9,810 nt of DNA from Candidatus Bandiella numerosa (GTDB taxonomy: Bacteria > Pseudomonadota > Alphaproteobacteria > Rickettsiales > Midichloriaceae). Each line of letters starts with the position of its first letter. Position 1 is the first letter of the stretch. Shown here piece after piece: positions 1-7,486 of the stretch. Made by a program: the position numbers and the translations under genes. The notes under the pieces are model-generated. The model worked only from the letters and a program-made list of their open reading frames with translations, was not told where the DNA came from and did no database searches. The stretch spans positions 1-9,810 of the forward strand of contig NZ_JAJBJD010000021.1 in assembly GCF_021811875.1 (NCBI RefSeq), given 5' to 3'.

Positions 1-63
1 GATCTGTAATAATTACTTTCTCTGCATTTGCAACATATTATTTCTGACATATACTAACCTTAT

Positions 64-492
64 TTGTGTTATTGTGCATATCATATCAGCTTTCTCAATT
101 GTATGCTATATTTGTTTAGCAATGCCTTATTTATTTCTACGCCAGAATATAATGGATTTTTTCCACCATTGTTAAAGAATACAATAGATTGGTTAAGTAG
201 ATCTGAAGTGGAGGATGAAGAGCCACTGAAGGTTTTTAAGGGTAAGGTTGCAATGATTGTGGCGACATCCCCTGGTAAGCTTGGCGGGATAAGGGCTTTG
301 CAACATTTAAGAATTCTTTTAAATAATGTTAGAATTAATGGTTTACCTAATGAAATAGGGATTCCATTAGCTACAAAAAATTTTGATAAAGATGGAAATT
401 TGGTAGATGAAAATTTGAAAAATATACTTTTTAATCATATTAGCAGTCTTAAGAATTTTATAGATACAGGTAGGAACGATAAAAATTGTTAA
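64..492 (+). pseudogene. 5'-truncated NADPH-dependent FMN reductase (flavodoxin-fold) remnant
   Basis: From about base 121 the frame encodes the C-terminal two thirds of an NADPH-dependent FMN reductase-type flavoprotein (PF03358-like). It shows the hallmark TPEYNG followed by LLKNTIDWLSR, then FKGKVAMIVATSPG, LGGIRALQHLR and a DKDGNLVDE tail. Intact members are about 180-190 residues and begin with an FMN-phosphate loop (SGSxRxxSxN type); that loop and roughly 65 residues before the TPEYNG strand are missing. The frame is closed by a TAA at 55-57. The residues from the first possible start (TTG 64, or ATG 103) to base 120 are hydrophobic and do not resemble the family. No other + frame in 1-120 encodes the missing part, so a simple frameshift inside the window does not explain it. 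What remains is well conserved, which suggests recent truncation. A short expressed protein cannot be excluded, but without the FMN loop it is unlikely to be active. Confidence 0.7.
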
Positions 493-571
493 GTGAGATT
501 CTCTAATAATAATTTTAATTCAACAAAAATGTGTTACATTTAAAGTTGTAAGGAATTATGTATGAGGCACA

Positions 572-1111
572 GTGAAACAGTTAGCAAAGTTATTCCTATT
601 TAGTACTCCATCTTGGGTGTATTTACTATTATTGTATTACATATGGGGGGAGATTAATGCTCCCAAAGAAAAAGTCATTCAATTGAAAAAGACAATTATC
701 GACCCTATCATTATGATATTATTGCTTGCTCATACTTTAATTAGTACACCAAATTTAGACGATCTGATTATGTGGTTATGCTTGGTGGCAATTTTTACTG
801 GAATCAGTATAAGCTACTTCATAATTGCCACGAGAGATTCTATATTTGATGATAATAATCAGCTAAAAGTTCCATATTCTAAAATTACCTTTATGTGTGT
901 TATAGCTATGTTTGTAAGTAAGTACTGGTTTCAGTATATAATTGCTGTGAATAAAGAAATACTAAATGATTTCTTGTTTGAGGAATTATACATTATTACT
1001 TTTTCTATCTTTACCGGCTTATTAATAGGAAAATCAATAGGGTATTTTTATAATATAAAAAAATCTAAAATCTTTAAGGAATATAAATCTATTAAATTCA
1101 TCTTAAGGTAG
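572..1111 (+). CDS. DUF6622-like small integral membrane protein, function unknown
   Basis: This 179-residue protein has about five hydrophobic segments, near residues 14-27, 43-58, 64-86, 103-126 and 138-158, and a basic, lysine-rich C-terminus, so it should sit in the inner membrane. The pattern STPSWVYLLL near the N-terminus, VPYSKITFMCVIAMFVSKY around residues 100-118 and TGLLIGKSIGYF near the end resembles the small proteobacterial membrane family DUF6622. That match is from memory of the family pattern and no function is known. The start chosen is GTG 572, the only start after the in-frame stop at 563-565; GAGG at 564-567 lies 4 bases upstream. A five-codon ORF (ATG 558 to TGA 575), preceded by AAGGA at 550-554, overlaps this GTG and could couple translation. 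It lies 79 bases after the FMN reductase remnant. No catalytic motif is visible. Confidence 0.7.
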   Translation: MKQLAKLFLFSTPSWVYLLLLYYIWGEINAPKEKVIQLKKTIIDPIIMILLLAHTLISTPNLDDLIMWLCLVAIFTGISISYFIIATRDSIFDDNNQLKVPYSKITFMCVIAMFVSKYWFQYIIAVNKEILNDFLFEELYIITFSIFTGLLIGKSIGYFYNIKKSKIFKEYKSIKFILR

Positions 1112-1204
1112 AATAAAAAAAGCTTGAATTTGTCTATTGGTAATTATTTCTATTGCCATAGGTTTATTTTTAGGTAGAAATACTACATAATACAAAAAAT
1201 AAGA

Positions 1205-1972
1205 GTGGCCATAAATAACATATTTGATAAAAAATTTAGCAATGTACATAATAAACCTAGGTTGGGGAAAACCAATTTAAATTTATTTTTTGATAAATCA
1301 AGATTGTTGCTCAATGATAATTTGGATTTAATTTTAGAGTGTGAAAAAGTTAAAAATTTATTATTTTACTCTATATGTCCTTTAGATTTATTAAAAATAA
1401 GTGAAAAAATTCAAAATTTAAATAATGTTGATATTAATCAATTTTATCTTAAGGATTTAGACGAAGATAAAATTAATTTATTGAAAAAATATGATTTAAT
1501 AATTAGTTTTTTATCCCTTCATTATAGTAATGATGTTATTGGTTCATTAATTCAGTATAAACATTTTTTAAATCAAAATGGCTCATTTTTAGGTATATTA
1601 CTTGGAGGTGAAACACTAATTGAGTTAAAAAGTTGTTTTATTGAAGTTGATGAGAATTTGTATGGAAAAGTCTATCCAAGAATTATTCCCATGATTAAAC
1701 CAAAAATTGTGCCATCCCTTCTTCAAAGAGCCAAATATAACAATCCAATAATTACAGTAGAAAAAGTAAAAATTTACTATGATAATCTAAAAAATATGCT
1801 ATGGGATTTAAAAAATTTGGGACAAAGGAATTTTTTGAAAGATAAAAGTAATCATTTAGATTATAAAGATTATTTTAAAAAAGTTGAAAGTTTGTATTGT
1901 GAAAAATTTTCTGAGGAAAATAAAATTTTTACTACATTTGAATTTATTTTAATTTTTTCTTCAAATAATTAG
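1205..1972 (+). CDS. NDUFAF5/BioC-like methyltransferase-fold protein lacking the SAM glycine motif
   Basis: The 255-residue product matches the alphaproteobacterial/mitochondrial NDUFAF5 type of BioC-like proteins. It begins with an IFDKK box. It then has YDLIISFLSLHYSND (residues 96-110, corresponding to DLVxSxLxLHWVND), LNQNGSFLGILLGGETLIELK (122-142), a PRIIP segment (158-162), LLQRAKY (172-178), MLWDLKNLGQRNFL (198-211) and a closing TTFEFILIFS (243-252). In mitochondria NDUFAF5 acts in complex I assembly as an arginine hydroxylase on NDUFS7; bacterial relatives are often annotated as methyltransferases. Oddly, the usual motif I (DLGCGxG) is not recognisable: the corresponding stretch near residues 49-60 reads VKNLLFYSICPL, with no glycine. 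Classical methyltransferase activity is therefore doubtful, while the C-terminal family signature is preserved. The GTG start has no clear Shine-Dalgarno; a weak -10-like CATAAT lies at 1186-1191. The gene converges on mutM with 14 bases between stop codons. Confidence 0.75.
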   Translation: MAINNIFDKKFSNVHNKPRLGKTNLNLFFDKSRLLLNDNLDLILECEKVKNLLFYSICPLDLLKISEKIQNLNNVDINQFYLKDLDEDKINLLKKYDLIISFLSLHYSNDVIGSLIQYKHFLNQNGSFLGILLGGETLIELKSCFIEVDENLYGKVYPRIIPMIKPKIVPSLLQRAKYNNPIITVEKVKIYYDNLKNMLWDLKNLGQRNFLKDKSNHLDYKDYFKKVESLYCEKFSEENKIFTTFEFILIFSSNN

Positions 1973-1986
1973 AATTAAAAAATAAG

Positions 1987-2814
1987 TTAATCCTGTTGGC
2001 AATTTGGGCAAAAATATGTTGCTCTTTGATGATAGTAATTTTTCACAATTAATTCATTGCAGTAAAAGCATTTTTGATTTTCTTTATTATACAATTTGAA
2101 AGAATTTTGAAAATTTCCTAATACACCATCTGGTGCAATATAATCCTTTAAGCTGGAACCACCAGAATTTATTGCATCATTTAGAATTTTCTTGGTACAT
2201 ATAACTATAAGTTCAATTTCTTTTGAGGTAAGAGTTTTGACTGTTTTTAAAGGAGAGAGCTTAGCTGAATATAAAATCTCGTTTACGTAAATATTTCCAA
2301 TTCCAACTACGTTCCGTGAATTCATCAAAAAATCTTTTAATGATGTGTTTTTATTATGAATTTTAGCTTCAAGGTACTGTGTATTAAATTGATCTGAGAG
2401 GGGGTCAACTCCTAAATTTTTAAATAAATTATATTTTTCTATGTCAGTAGTTTTAATCATAGTAACTAAGCCAAATCTTCTAGGGTCGTTATATATTAAG
2501 CTTTTATTATCAGAGAGATGAAAGATTGCATGATCATGTTTTTGCATGCTTAAATTAGTGGTATCTTGTAATGATAATCTACCAGACATCCCTAAGTGAA
2601 TTATTATAGATTTTTGTAAATCTGTGTGGATGATTATATACTTTGCTAATCTTGTTACCTCTAATATATTTGCACCAGTGAGTTCTTCAGAAAAATTTTT
2701 AGGGTAGGGTATTCTGAGATTATGGTGGCTCCTCAATATTTTTATAATTTTCTTACCTGGAAGAATTTTTTTTAATCCACAAACAACAGTCTCTACCTCA
2801 GGAAGTTCTGGCAT
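1987..2814 (-). CDS. mutM: Formamidopyrimidine-DNA glycosylase (Fpg/MutM)
   Basis: This bifunctional base-excision repair enzyme removes 8-oxoguanine and formamidopyrimidines from DNA and nicks the abasic site. The protein is full length (275 residues) and begins MPELPEVETV. Catalytic Pro2 and Glu3 are therefore present once Met1 is removed, and the conserved beta-hairpin lysine is K58 (ARLAKY type). The void-filling and intercalating residues appear in LGMSGRL (74-80) and DPRRFG (110-115). The helix-two-turn-helix NVVGIGNIYVNEILY (168-182) is intact. The C-terminal zinc finger has C249, C252, C269 and C272, with the DNA-binding arginine R264 in QRATYFC. The usual glycine before that arginine is Q263, a mild deviation. 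The start lies inside the end of ribF (17-base overlap) with no visible Shine-Dalgarno, so translation is probably coupled to ribF. It is the last gene of the rpmG-lolD-ruvB-ribF-mutM block, and no convincing terminator follows. Confidence 0.97.
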   Translation of the reverse strand: MPELPEVETVVCGLKKILPGKKIIKILRSHHNLRIPYPKNFSEELTGANILEVTRLAKYIIIHTDLQKSIIIHLGMSGRLSLQDTTNLSMQKHDHAIFHLSDNKSLIYNDPRRFGLVTMIKTTDIEKYNLFKNLGVDPLSDQFNTQYLEAKIHNKNTSLKDFLMNSRNVVGIGNIYVNEILYSAKLSPLKTVKTLTSKEIELIVICTKKILNDAINSGGSSLKDYIAPDGVLGNFQNSFKLYNKENQKCFYCNELIVKNYYHQRATYFCPNCQQD

Positions 2815-3751
2815 TTTGCATTATAATATATTTAGCATCACTAATATCCTTTTTGATTTGATTTTTAAGTTTATCAAGGTTTTTTAGGTTTCGCTCAGGG
2901 CGAAGGAAGCTTATAAGTTCTATCGTAATATTTTTTCCATAAATATCATCATTAAATTCAAATATGTGTGTCTCTAATGTAATTGTTTTATCATTTAAAA
3001 TCGTTGGTTTTATTCCAATATTTGCAACTCCAAAATAACTATTATACTGTATATCCTCTATTATAACTTTTACTAAATATACTCCGTTTAGTGGGTAAAC
3101 ATAATTTTGGTCTAGTTTGATATTTGCTGTTTGAAATCCTAAGGTTCTTGCTAATTTTTTGCCATAAATGACATTTCCTGTGATAAAATACCTTCGCCCC
3201 AAAATTTTATTAGCAGTTTCAATCATACCAATTGATAGCAAATTTCTTATTTTGGAGGAGGAAACCTCAATAAAATCTTTATCAAACTTATCCACAACGT
3301 TGTATATGAATCCATATTGTTTTGAAGTGGTTTTTAAAAAATCAGTATTGCCTAATCTATTTTTACCAAAGAAAAAATTATAACCACTTATAACACCTTT
3401 AACTTTGAACATCTTAATTAAAATGTCTTCCACAAATTTATCATGAGGTATATTAATAACTTGATTATTGAATTCTAAAATAAATAAGTGAGCGATATTT
3501 AAATCTCTAATTAAGGAAATTTTTTGTACGTTATTATATATAAGTTTTTTCTTCCCATCTCCGTTTATGAATTGGCTAGGATGAGGATGAAATGTGAGTA
3601 CAGCGGGAGTTAAATTATGGGTTTTTGCTAAATCAATGCATCGATTTATTATTTTTTGATGTCCAAGGTGCACGCCATCAAAATTTCCAATTGCTAAAAT
3701 TAAGTCATTAAAACCTATATTTGAATCGATATTGCAGTTATGAACAATCAT
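2798..3751 (-). CDS. ribF: Bifunctional riboflavin kinase / FAD synthetase
   Basis: RibF phosphorylates riboflavin to FMN and then adenylylates FMN to FAD in the cytoplasm. The N-terminal FAD synthetase (nucleotidyltransferase) domain shows AIGNFDGVHLGHQKII (20-35) with the HxGH-type site HLGH, then TFHPHP (53-58) and SSSKIR (164-169). The C-terminal riboflavin kinase domain shows GKKLARTLGFQTANI (197-211), GVANIGIKPTI (241-251), LETHIFEF (259-266) and SFLRPERNL (281-289). At 317 residues it is a standard full-length bifunctional enzyme. Its ATG shares one base with the ruvB stop (TAATG), and its end overlaps the mutM start by 17 bases, so it is co-translated within the operon. It lacks its own clear Shine-Dalgarno. 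No FMN riboswitch-like leader is possible here because there is no intergenic space. The flavin product also links loosely to the flavoprotein remnant at the left edge, but nothing ties them functionally. Confidence 0.96.
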   Translation of the reverse strand: MIVHNCNIDSNIGFNDLILAIGNFDGVHLGHQKIINRCIDLAKTHNLTPAVLTFHPHPSQFINGDGKKKLIYNNVQKISLIRDLNIAHLFILEFNNQVINIPHDKFVEDILIKMFKVKGVISGYNFFFGKNRLGNTDFLKTTSKQYGFIYNVVDKFDKDFIEVSSSKIRNLLSIGMIETANKILGRRYFITGNVIYGKKLARTLGFQTANIKLDQNYVYPLNGVYLVKVIIEDIQYNSYFGVANIGIKPTILNDKTITLETHIFEFNDDIYGKNITIELISFLRPERNLKNLDKLKNQIKKDISDAKYIIMQNARTS

Positions 3752-4776
3752 TATAGTGTTAACTCCAAATCTTTGTTATTAATAGTAACCCCTATATGTT
3801 TTGCACATGAATTTGTTATTATCCTACCTCTTGGAGTTCTATTAATGAATCCAATTTGAAGTAGATACCGCTCTATCGTATCTTCAATTGTATCTTTTTC
3901 TTCTGATAACCCTGCTGCTATGGTATCTATTCCGACCGGTCCACCGTTATAATTATTTATTATGAAATGTATATATTTATAATCTAAGTTATCCAATCCT
4001 ATAGAATCAATGTGCAGTTGCTCCAATGATGATTCAACTAAATCAATATTGATAAAATCGGTTTTATTGTAATTGGCATAGTCTCGTATTCTTTTTAATA
4101 ATTTTACTGCAATCCTTGGAGTCCCTCTAGAACATCTAGATATTTTTTCTGCAGCTTCCTGAGAAATTTTAATGTTAAAAATCATTGCTGCTCTTTTAAT
4201 AACATGTTCAAGTTCAGTGATATTATAAAAATCTAGCTTAAATGTTATGCCAAATCTATCTCTTAGAGGGTTAGTTAATAATCCTAACCTAGTTGTTGCC
4301 CCCACTAAAGTAAATTTTGGCAAATTGATTTTGACAGTTCGTGCAGCTGGTCCATCTCCAATTATTAAATCTATATAAAAATCTTCCATTGCAGGATAAA
4401 GAACTTCTTCAACAGAAGAAGTCATTCTATGAATTTCATCAATAAAGAGTATGTCATTTTCCTCAAGATTTGTTAAAACTGCGGCTAAATCTCTAGTTTT
4501 GCTTAACATAGGCCCTGAGGTAATTTTTATGTTAGAGTTTACTTCTTTGGCTATGATTTGGGCTAAAGTTGTTTTTCCAAGCCCGGGTGGCCCGTGAAAT
4601 AATACATGATCTAAGGATTCATTTCTAAATTGTGCAGCACCTATAAATACCTTTAGATTTTGAATTATTTTCTCTTGCCCAATGAATTCTTCTAATTTAC
4701 CAGGTCTAATATTTATTTCATTGATATCATCTATATTTATTTTATCTCGTATAATTTCGCTGCCTTTAATTTCCAT
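3751..4776 (-). CDS. ruvB: Holliday junction branch migration ATPase RuvB
   Basis: RuvB is the AAA+ motor that, with RuvA, drives branch migration of Holliday junctions for RuvC resolution. The 341-residue protein is the usual length. It has Walker A GPPGLGKT (62-69), Walker B ILFIDEIH (109-116), sensor 1 GATTR (159-163), an arginine finger within LRDRFG (171-176) and sensor 2 RGTPR (217-221). The C-terminal winged helix runs through [20 protein letters not shown] (278-297) and [11 protein letters not shown] (308-318). The RuvA-contacting segment before the LYPAMEDF stretch (127-134) is conserved. The GAGG Shine-Dalgarno (4777-4782 on the - strand as TGAGGC) overlaps the lolD stop, with the ATG 3 bases further on, which fixes this start and indicates tight coupling. 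ruvA is not adjacent; lolD occupies the upstream position instead of the commonly seen ruvA. Confidence 0.97.
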   Translation of the reverse strand: MEIKGSEIIRDKINIDDINEINIRPGKLEEFIGQEKIIQNLKVFIGAAQFRNESLDHVLFHGPPGLGKTTLAQIIAKEVNSNIKITSGPMLSKTRDLAAVLTNLEENDILFIDEIHRMTSSVEEVLYPAMEDFYIDLIIGDGPAARTVKINLPKFTLVGATTRLGLLTNPLRDRFGITFKLDFYNITELEHVIKRAAMIFNIKISQEAAEKISRCSRGTPRIAVKLLKRIRDYANYNKTDFINIDLVESSLEQLHIDSIGLDNLDYKYIHFIINNYNGGPVGIDTIAAGLSEEKDTIEDTIERYLLQIGFINRTPRGRIITNSCAKHIGVTINNKDLELTL

Positions 4777-4780
4777 AGCC

Positions 4781-5458
4781 TCATTTTTGAATCTCTAATT
4801 TTCCGTCATTTAAACAATAAATTTTATCAGCATTTTTTGCAATATTCATGTCATGTGTAACAACTACAGTGGTGATTTTATGCTCTTTGGATATTTTTTC
4901 CAATATTTTTGCTATATTATTTTTGTTTTCAGTATCTAAATTACCAGTTGGTTCATCTGCTAAGATTATTTTTGGTTTGTTAATCAGGCTTCTTGCAATT
5001 GCGATTCTCTGTTGTTCACCACCTGATAGCTGATTTGGATAACTGTGTAATTTATTTTCTATATTCAGTTCATCAAATAATTTTTTTGCTCGAGCAATGG
5101 CTTTTTTTGTGGAAATTCCCATAATATTTTGTGGTAAAACTACGTTTTCCAAAGCTGTGAAATCTGGTAATAAATTGTAAGACTGAAATATAAAACCAAT
5201 AAAATCTCTTCGCAAAACAGTTTGTTTATTTTCACCAATCTGGCTACAGTCCATTTTATCAATTTTGATTGAACCGCTAGTAGGAGTATCGAGCAATCCC
5301 ATAATCTTTAGTAATGTACTTTTTCCTGAACCGGATGGCCCAACTATAGATAAAAACTCACCTTGTTGAATTTCCAGGTTAATACCTTTTAGTACTTGAT
5401 AATGCTCTTTGTCAAATAAATAGCTCTTGGTTATATCCTTTAAAGATATTAAGGTCAC
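4781..5458 (-). CDS. lolD: Lipoprotein-releasing ABC transporter ATP-binding protein LolD
   Basis: LolD is the ATPase of the LolCDE complex, which releases outer-membrane lipoproteins from the inner membrane to LolA. The 225-residue protein has Walker [10 protein letters not shown] (40-48), Q-loop Q92 in [10 protein letters not shown], the signature LSGGEQQR (144-151), Walker B IILADEP (164-170), the TGNLD D-loop (171-175) and H-loop H202 in VVVTHD. The segment [17 protein letters not shown] matches the LolD/MacB/FtsE subgroup (MacB-like ABC family) and fits LolD best. The membrane partners LolC/LolE are not in this window, so the exact subgroup name rests on the ATPase alone. The start is GTG 5458; the overlapping ATG at 5460 reads straight into a stop and is not usable. 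It follows rpmG by 10 bases, and ruvB starts 4 bases after its stop. Confidence 0.88.
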   Translation of the reverse strand: MTLISLKDITKSYLFDKEHYQVLKGINLEIQQGEFLSIVGPSGSGKSTLLKIMGLLDTPTSGSIKIDKMDCSQIGENKQTVLRRDFIGFIFQSYNLLPDFTALENVVLPQNIMGISTKKAIARAKKLFDELNIENKLHSYPNQLSGGEQQRIAIARSLINKPKIILADEPTGNLDTENKNNIAKILEKISKEHKITTVVVTHDMNIAKNADKIYCLNDGKLEIQK

Positions 5459-5468
5459 ATTATGAAAA

Positions 5469-5639
5469 TTAACTGGTTAGCTTTTTCTCGTTAAATATTA
5501 CGTGTTTTCTTAATACTGGGTCGTATTTTTTAAAAGTTAACTTTTCTTTAAGTTGCTTTGGATTTCTTTTTTTAACGAAATAATATCCGCTTCCTTCACT
5601 ACTAACTAATTTCACTAAAACTGTATTTTTCTTAGCCAT
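5469..5639 (-). CDS. rpmG: 50S ribosomal protein L33, cysteine-free form
   Basis: L33 is a small protein of the large ribosomal subunit near the E site. From the ATG at 5639 the product is 56 residues starting [18 protein letters not shown], followed by [29 protein letters not shown] and NEKKL. This is the alphaproteobacterial-type L33. It has no cysteine at all, so it is the zinc-independent form. The frame can be extended five codons to a TTG at 5654, but MAKKN is the conserved family start and is preferred. It heads the rpmG-lolD-ruvB-ribF-mutM gene string, about 26 bases downstream of the predicted transcription start. The Shine-Dalgarno is weak (GAAAAG region). Confidence 0.95.
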   Translation of the reverse strand: MAKKNTVLVKLVSSEGSGYYFVKKRNPKQLKEKLTFKKYDPVLRKHVIFNEKKLTS

Positions 5640-5671
5640 AAAATTACTTTTCAATTATTACTTTAATCTGC

Positions 5672-5699
5672 ATTATAACCAATGTTTTTTAATCTTCAA
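5672..5699 (-). promoter_or_regulatory. Predicted sigma-70 promoter for the rpmG-lolD-ruvB-ribF-mutM block
   Basis: On the - strand, -35 TTGAAG (5694-5699) and a perfect -10 TATAAT (5672-5677) are separated by 16 bases. The -35 overlaps the last codons of potD. A start near 5665 would leave a leader of about 26 bases before rpmG. No terminator hairpin is visible between potD and this promoter, so readthrough from the pot operon is also possible. Assigned by consensus match only. Confidence 0.5.
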
Positions 5700-6723
5700 C
5701 TTTTAACATGTTCCAATACTTAGTATAAATGTCTATATTACTACCTAAGTCATTATGCAATATACTTTTTTTAATGACTTCGCTATCAGGAAATATTGCT
5801 TTATTATTTTGCAAATCAGGATTTAACAAAGCTTTAGCCGCCATATTTGGTATGCTCGAACCATTACTTTCTATTATCTCTTTCGCTATATCTGCCCTAT
5901 AAATAAAATTTATAAACTTATAGGCGTTTTCTTTATTTTTAGCATTTTTTAATATTACAAAACTATCCATTGAAAAAATAGCTCCTTCTTTGGGATAGAT
6001 AAATTTTAAATTTTTATCCTCTAATAGTGCTCCATAGGCATCATCATTCCACTGCATGCCTATTATAACATCTCCACTTAAAAAATATTTTTTTGTAGAT
6101 TCAGCTGAGAAAAGATTTATATTTGGAAGAATTGACTTTAGCTTTATGTAGGCATTTTTTATTTCTTCTTCATTTATAGTATTAACATCGTACCCTAATA
6201 GATTTAGTCCTATATGAAAAACCTCTCTAACATCGTCTAATAATAGAACTTTATTCTTATATTTGGGATCAAATAAATCAGACCAGCTATCAATCTTATT
6301 CTTTATAAAACTGCTATTATACATAATTCCTGTAAAATACATAGAATATGGCATGCTAAATTTATTTTCAGGATCAAAGCTTAAATTTAATGCATCTTTG
6401 TTTATGTTTTTTAAATTTGGTACTTGAGATTGATCCAGTTCTTCAAGCAAATTATCTTTAATCATTTTTTGCATAAAATAGGTAGAGGGAAACACAATAT
6501 CATAGCTGGGTTGTTTGCCTAATAACTTTAATTTTGCATACATAGTTTCATTATTTTCGAAAGTAGAAAGTGCAACATTAATGCCAGTTTCTTTTGTGAA
6601 TTTTGCTATAACATGATCAGGAATCCCATTAGACCACCCATATATATATAATTTGTTAGCAAAAACCAAAATAGAATTAAAGAATAATGCTATAAATAAA
6701 ACAATTCTGGTCATCCTAATCAT
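5689..6723 (-). CDS. potD: Polyamine ABC transporter substrate-binding protein PotD
   Basis: PotD captures spermidine or putrescine in the periplasm and delivers it to PotBC. The 344-residue protein starts with a basic stretch and hydrophobic core (about 1-21), with likely signal peptidase I cleavage after VFA (residue 22). It aligns well with E. coli PotD: KFTKETGI (41-48), NNETMYAKLK (57-66), PSTY (79-82), DDVREVF (163-169), WNDDAY (225-230) and MDSF (252-255). Recalled ligand positions retained are W30, Y82, D164, E167, W225 and D253. Several others differ: E. coli Glu36 is Asn32, Tyr37 is Gly33, Trp255 is Ser251 and Gln327 is His323, so ligand preference may be altered. No lipobox cysteine is seen. 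It is the last gene of potABCD, and its start overlaps the potC stop by 8 bases. Confidence 0.93.
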   Translation of the reverse strand: MIRMTRIVLFIALFFNSILVFANKLYIYGWSNGIPDHVIAKFTKETGINVALSTFENNETMYAKLKLLGKQPSYDIVFPSTYFMQKMIKDNLLEELDQSQVPNLKNINKDALNLSFDPENKFSMPYSMYFTGIMYNSSFIKNKIDSWSDLFDPKYKNKVLLLDDVREVFHIGLNLLGYDVNTINEEEIKNAYIKLKSILPNINLFSAESTKKYFLSGDVIIGMQWNDDAYGALLEDKNLKFIYPKEGAIFSMDSFVILKNAKNKENAYKFINFIYRADIAKEIIESNGSSIPNMAAKALLNPDLQNNKAIFPDSEVIKKSILHNDLGSNIDIYTKYWNMLKVED

Positions 6724-7486
6724 CTTTTTTCCTTAATAAAATTTGTGATAATGATATCAAAAAAATAGAAATTAGCAACATTAAAGTGCATATTGCATTA
6801 ACTTCTGGTTTAGTTCCCATTCTAGCTAAGGAAAATATTGTTAGTGGCAAAATTTCATATTGTGTACCACTTACAAAATAACTAACTAACACATCATCAA
6901 GTGATAATGTAAAGGCAATTAAGAAGGCTGCAATTATATTTGGTGAAATGATTGGAATTATCAATTTTTTCAAAATATCATAGTCACTTGCGCCCAAATC
7001 TCTTCCTACTTCAATGATATTTTTATTTAACCCCCTAAATCCAGAAAATACTGTGATTGTGGCAAAGGGTAAAGCTAATGTTATATGAGAAATCAACAAC
7101 GTATAGAAACCTAATTCAAAATCAAACAAAATAAATAATAATAACAGACTTATTCCCAAGATAATGTCCGGGAACATGATCATTATTTGAATAAAAAAAT
7201 AAATAATTTTGCGACCAAAATATGTATATTTATAAAAACTAAATGATGCAATTGTTGCAACGATTGATGCACAAATTGCTGATAAAAATCCTAAAATTAA
7301 AGAGTTTTTCATAGCTTCAATTAAGGCAAAATTATCAAAAAGCTTAATATACCATTGAAGTGTAAAACCTTCCCATTTAATTGAATGCGTCGAATAATTA
7401 AAAGAATTTACTACCAGCATCGTTATTGGAAAGTAGAGTATTAAAAGAAAAATACTCAGATATAGTAATTTTAATTTTTTTCCCAT
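6716..7486 (-). CDS. potC: Polyamine ABC transporter permease PotC
   Basis: This is one of the two inner-membrane permease subunits of the spermidine/putrescine importer. The 256-residue protein has about six membrane segments, near 7-28, 61-83, 93-120, 127-148, 180-202 and 231-251. The EAA coupling loop reads EVGRDLGASDYDILKKLIIP (159-178); the usual EAA is EVG here, but the LGAS core is kept. Family-specific features of PotC are FTLSLDDVLVSYFVSG (192-207), the YEILPLTIFS stretch (210-219) and PEVNA (227-231). The gene starts with an ATG sharing one base with the potB stop (TAATG). Its end overlaps potD by 8 bases, so the four pot genes form a tightly coupled transcript. Length and topology are normal for the family. 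Confidence 0.95.
   Translation of the reverse strand: MGKKLKLLYLSIFLLILYFPITMLVVNSFNYSTHSIKWEGFTLQWYIKLFDNFALIEAMKNSLILGFLSAICASIVATIASFSFYKYTYFGRKIIYFFIQIMIMFPDIILGISLLLLFILFDFELGFYTLLISHITLALPFATITVFSGFRGLNKNIIEVGRDLGASDYDILKKLIIPIISPNIIAAFLIAFTLSLDDVLVSYFVSGTQYEILPLTIFSLARMGTKPEVNAICTLMLLISIFLISLSQILLRKKDD
6730..6734 (-). promoter_or_regulatory. Shine-Dalgarno of potD inside the potC coding end
   Basis: AAGGA on the - strand lies six bases before the ATG at 6723, within the last codons of potC. It supports that ATG over the in-frame second ATG at 6714, which has no properly spaced site. It is one of the few strong ribosome binding sites in the operon. Confidence 0.6.

Noticed and set aside
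2..175. Open hydrophobic frame on the + strand in a second phase
   Set aside because: It overlaps the conserved FMN reductase segment and its hydrophobicity follows from T-rich sequence; no start or family pattern.
1153..1191. Possible promoter for the NDUFAF5-like gene (TTGCCA at 1153, CATAAT at 1186)
   Set aside because: The spacing is 27 bases; the nearer -35 candidate TTTATT is poor, so no promoter is called.
1973..1989. Possible terminator between the convergent NDUFAF5-like gene and mutM
   Set aside because: Only a weak all-AT inverted repeat and an A/T run are present; no stem with GC pairs.
3168..3383. 71-codon + strand frame
   Set aside because: Entirely antisense to the riboflavin kinase/FAD synthetase gene, whose motifs are firm.
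4848..5033. 61-codon + strand frame
   Set aside because: Antisense to the ATP-binding motifs of lolD; no independent coding signal.
5640..5654. N-terminal extension of L33 to TTG 5654
   Set aside because: The family starts at MAKKN (ATG 5639), and the extra five residues have no counterpart in known L33 proteins.
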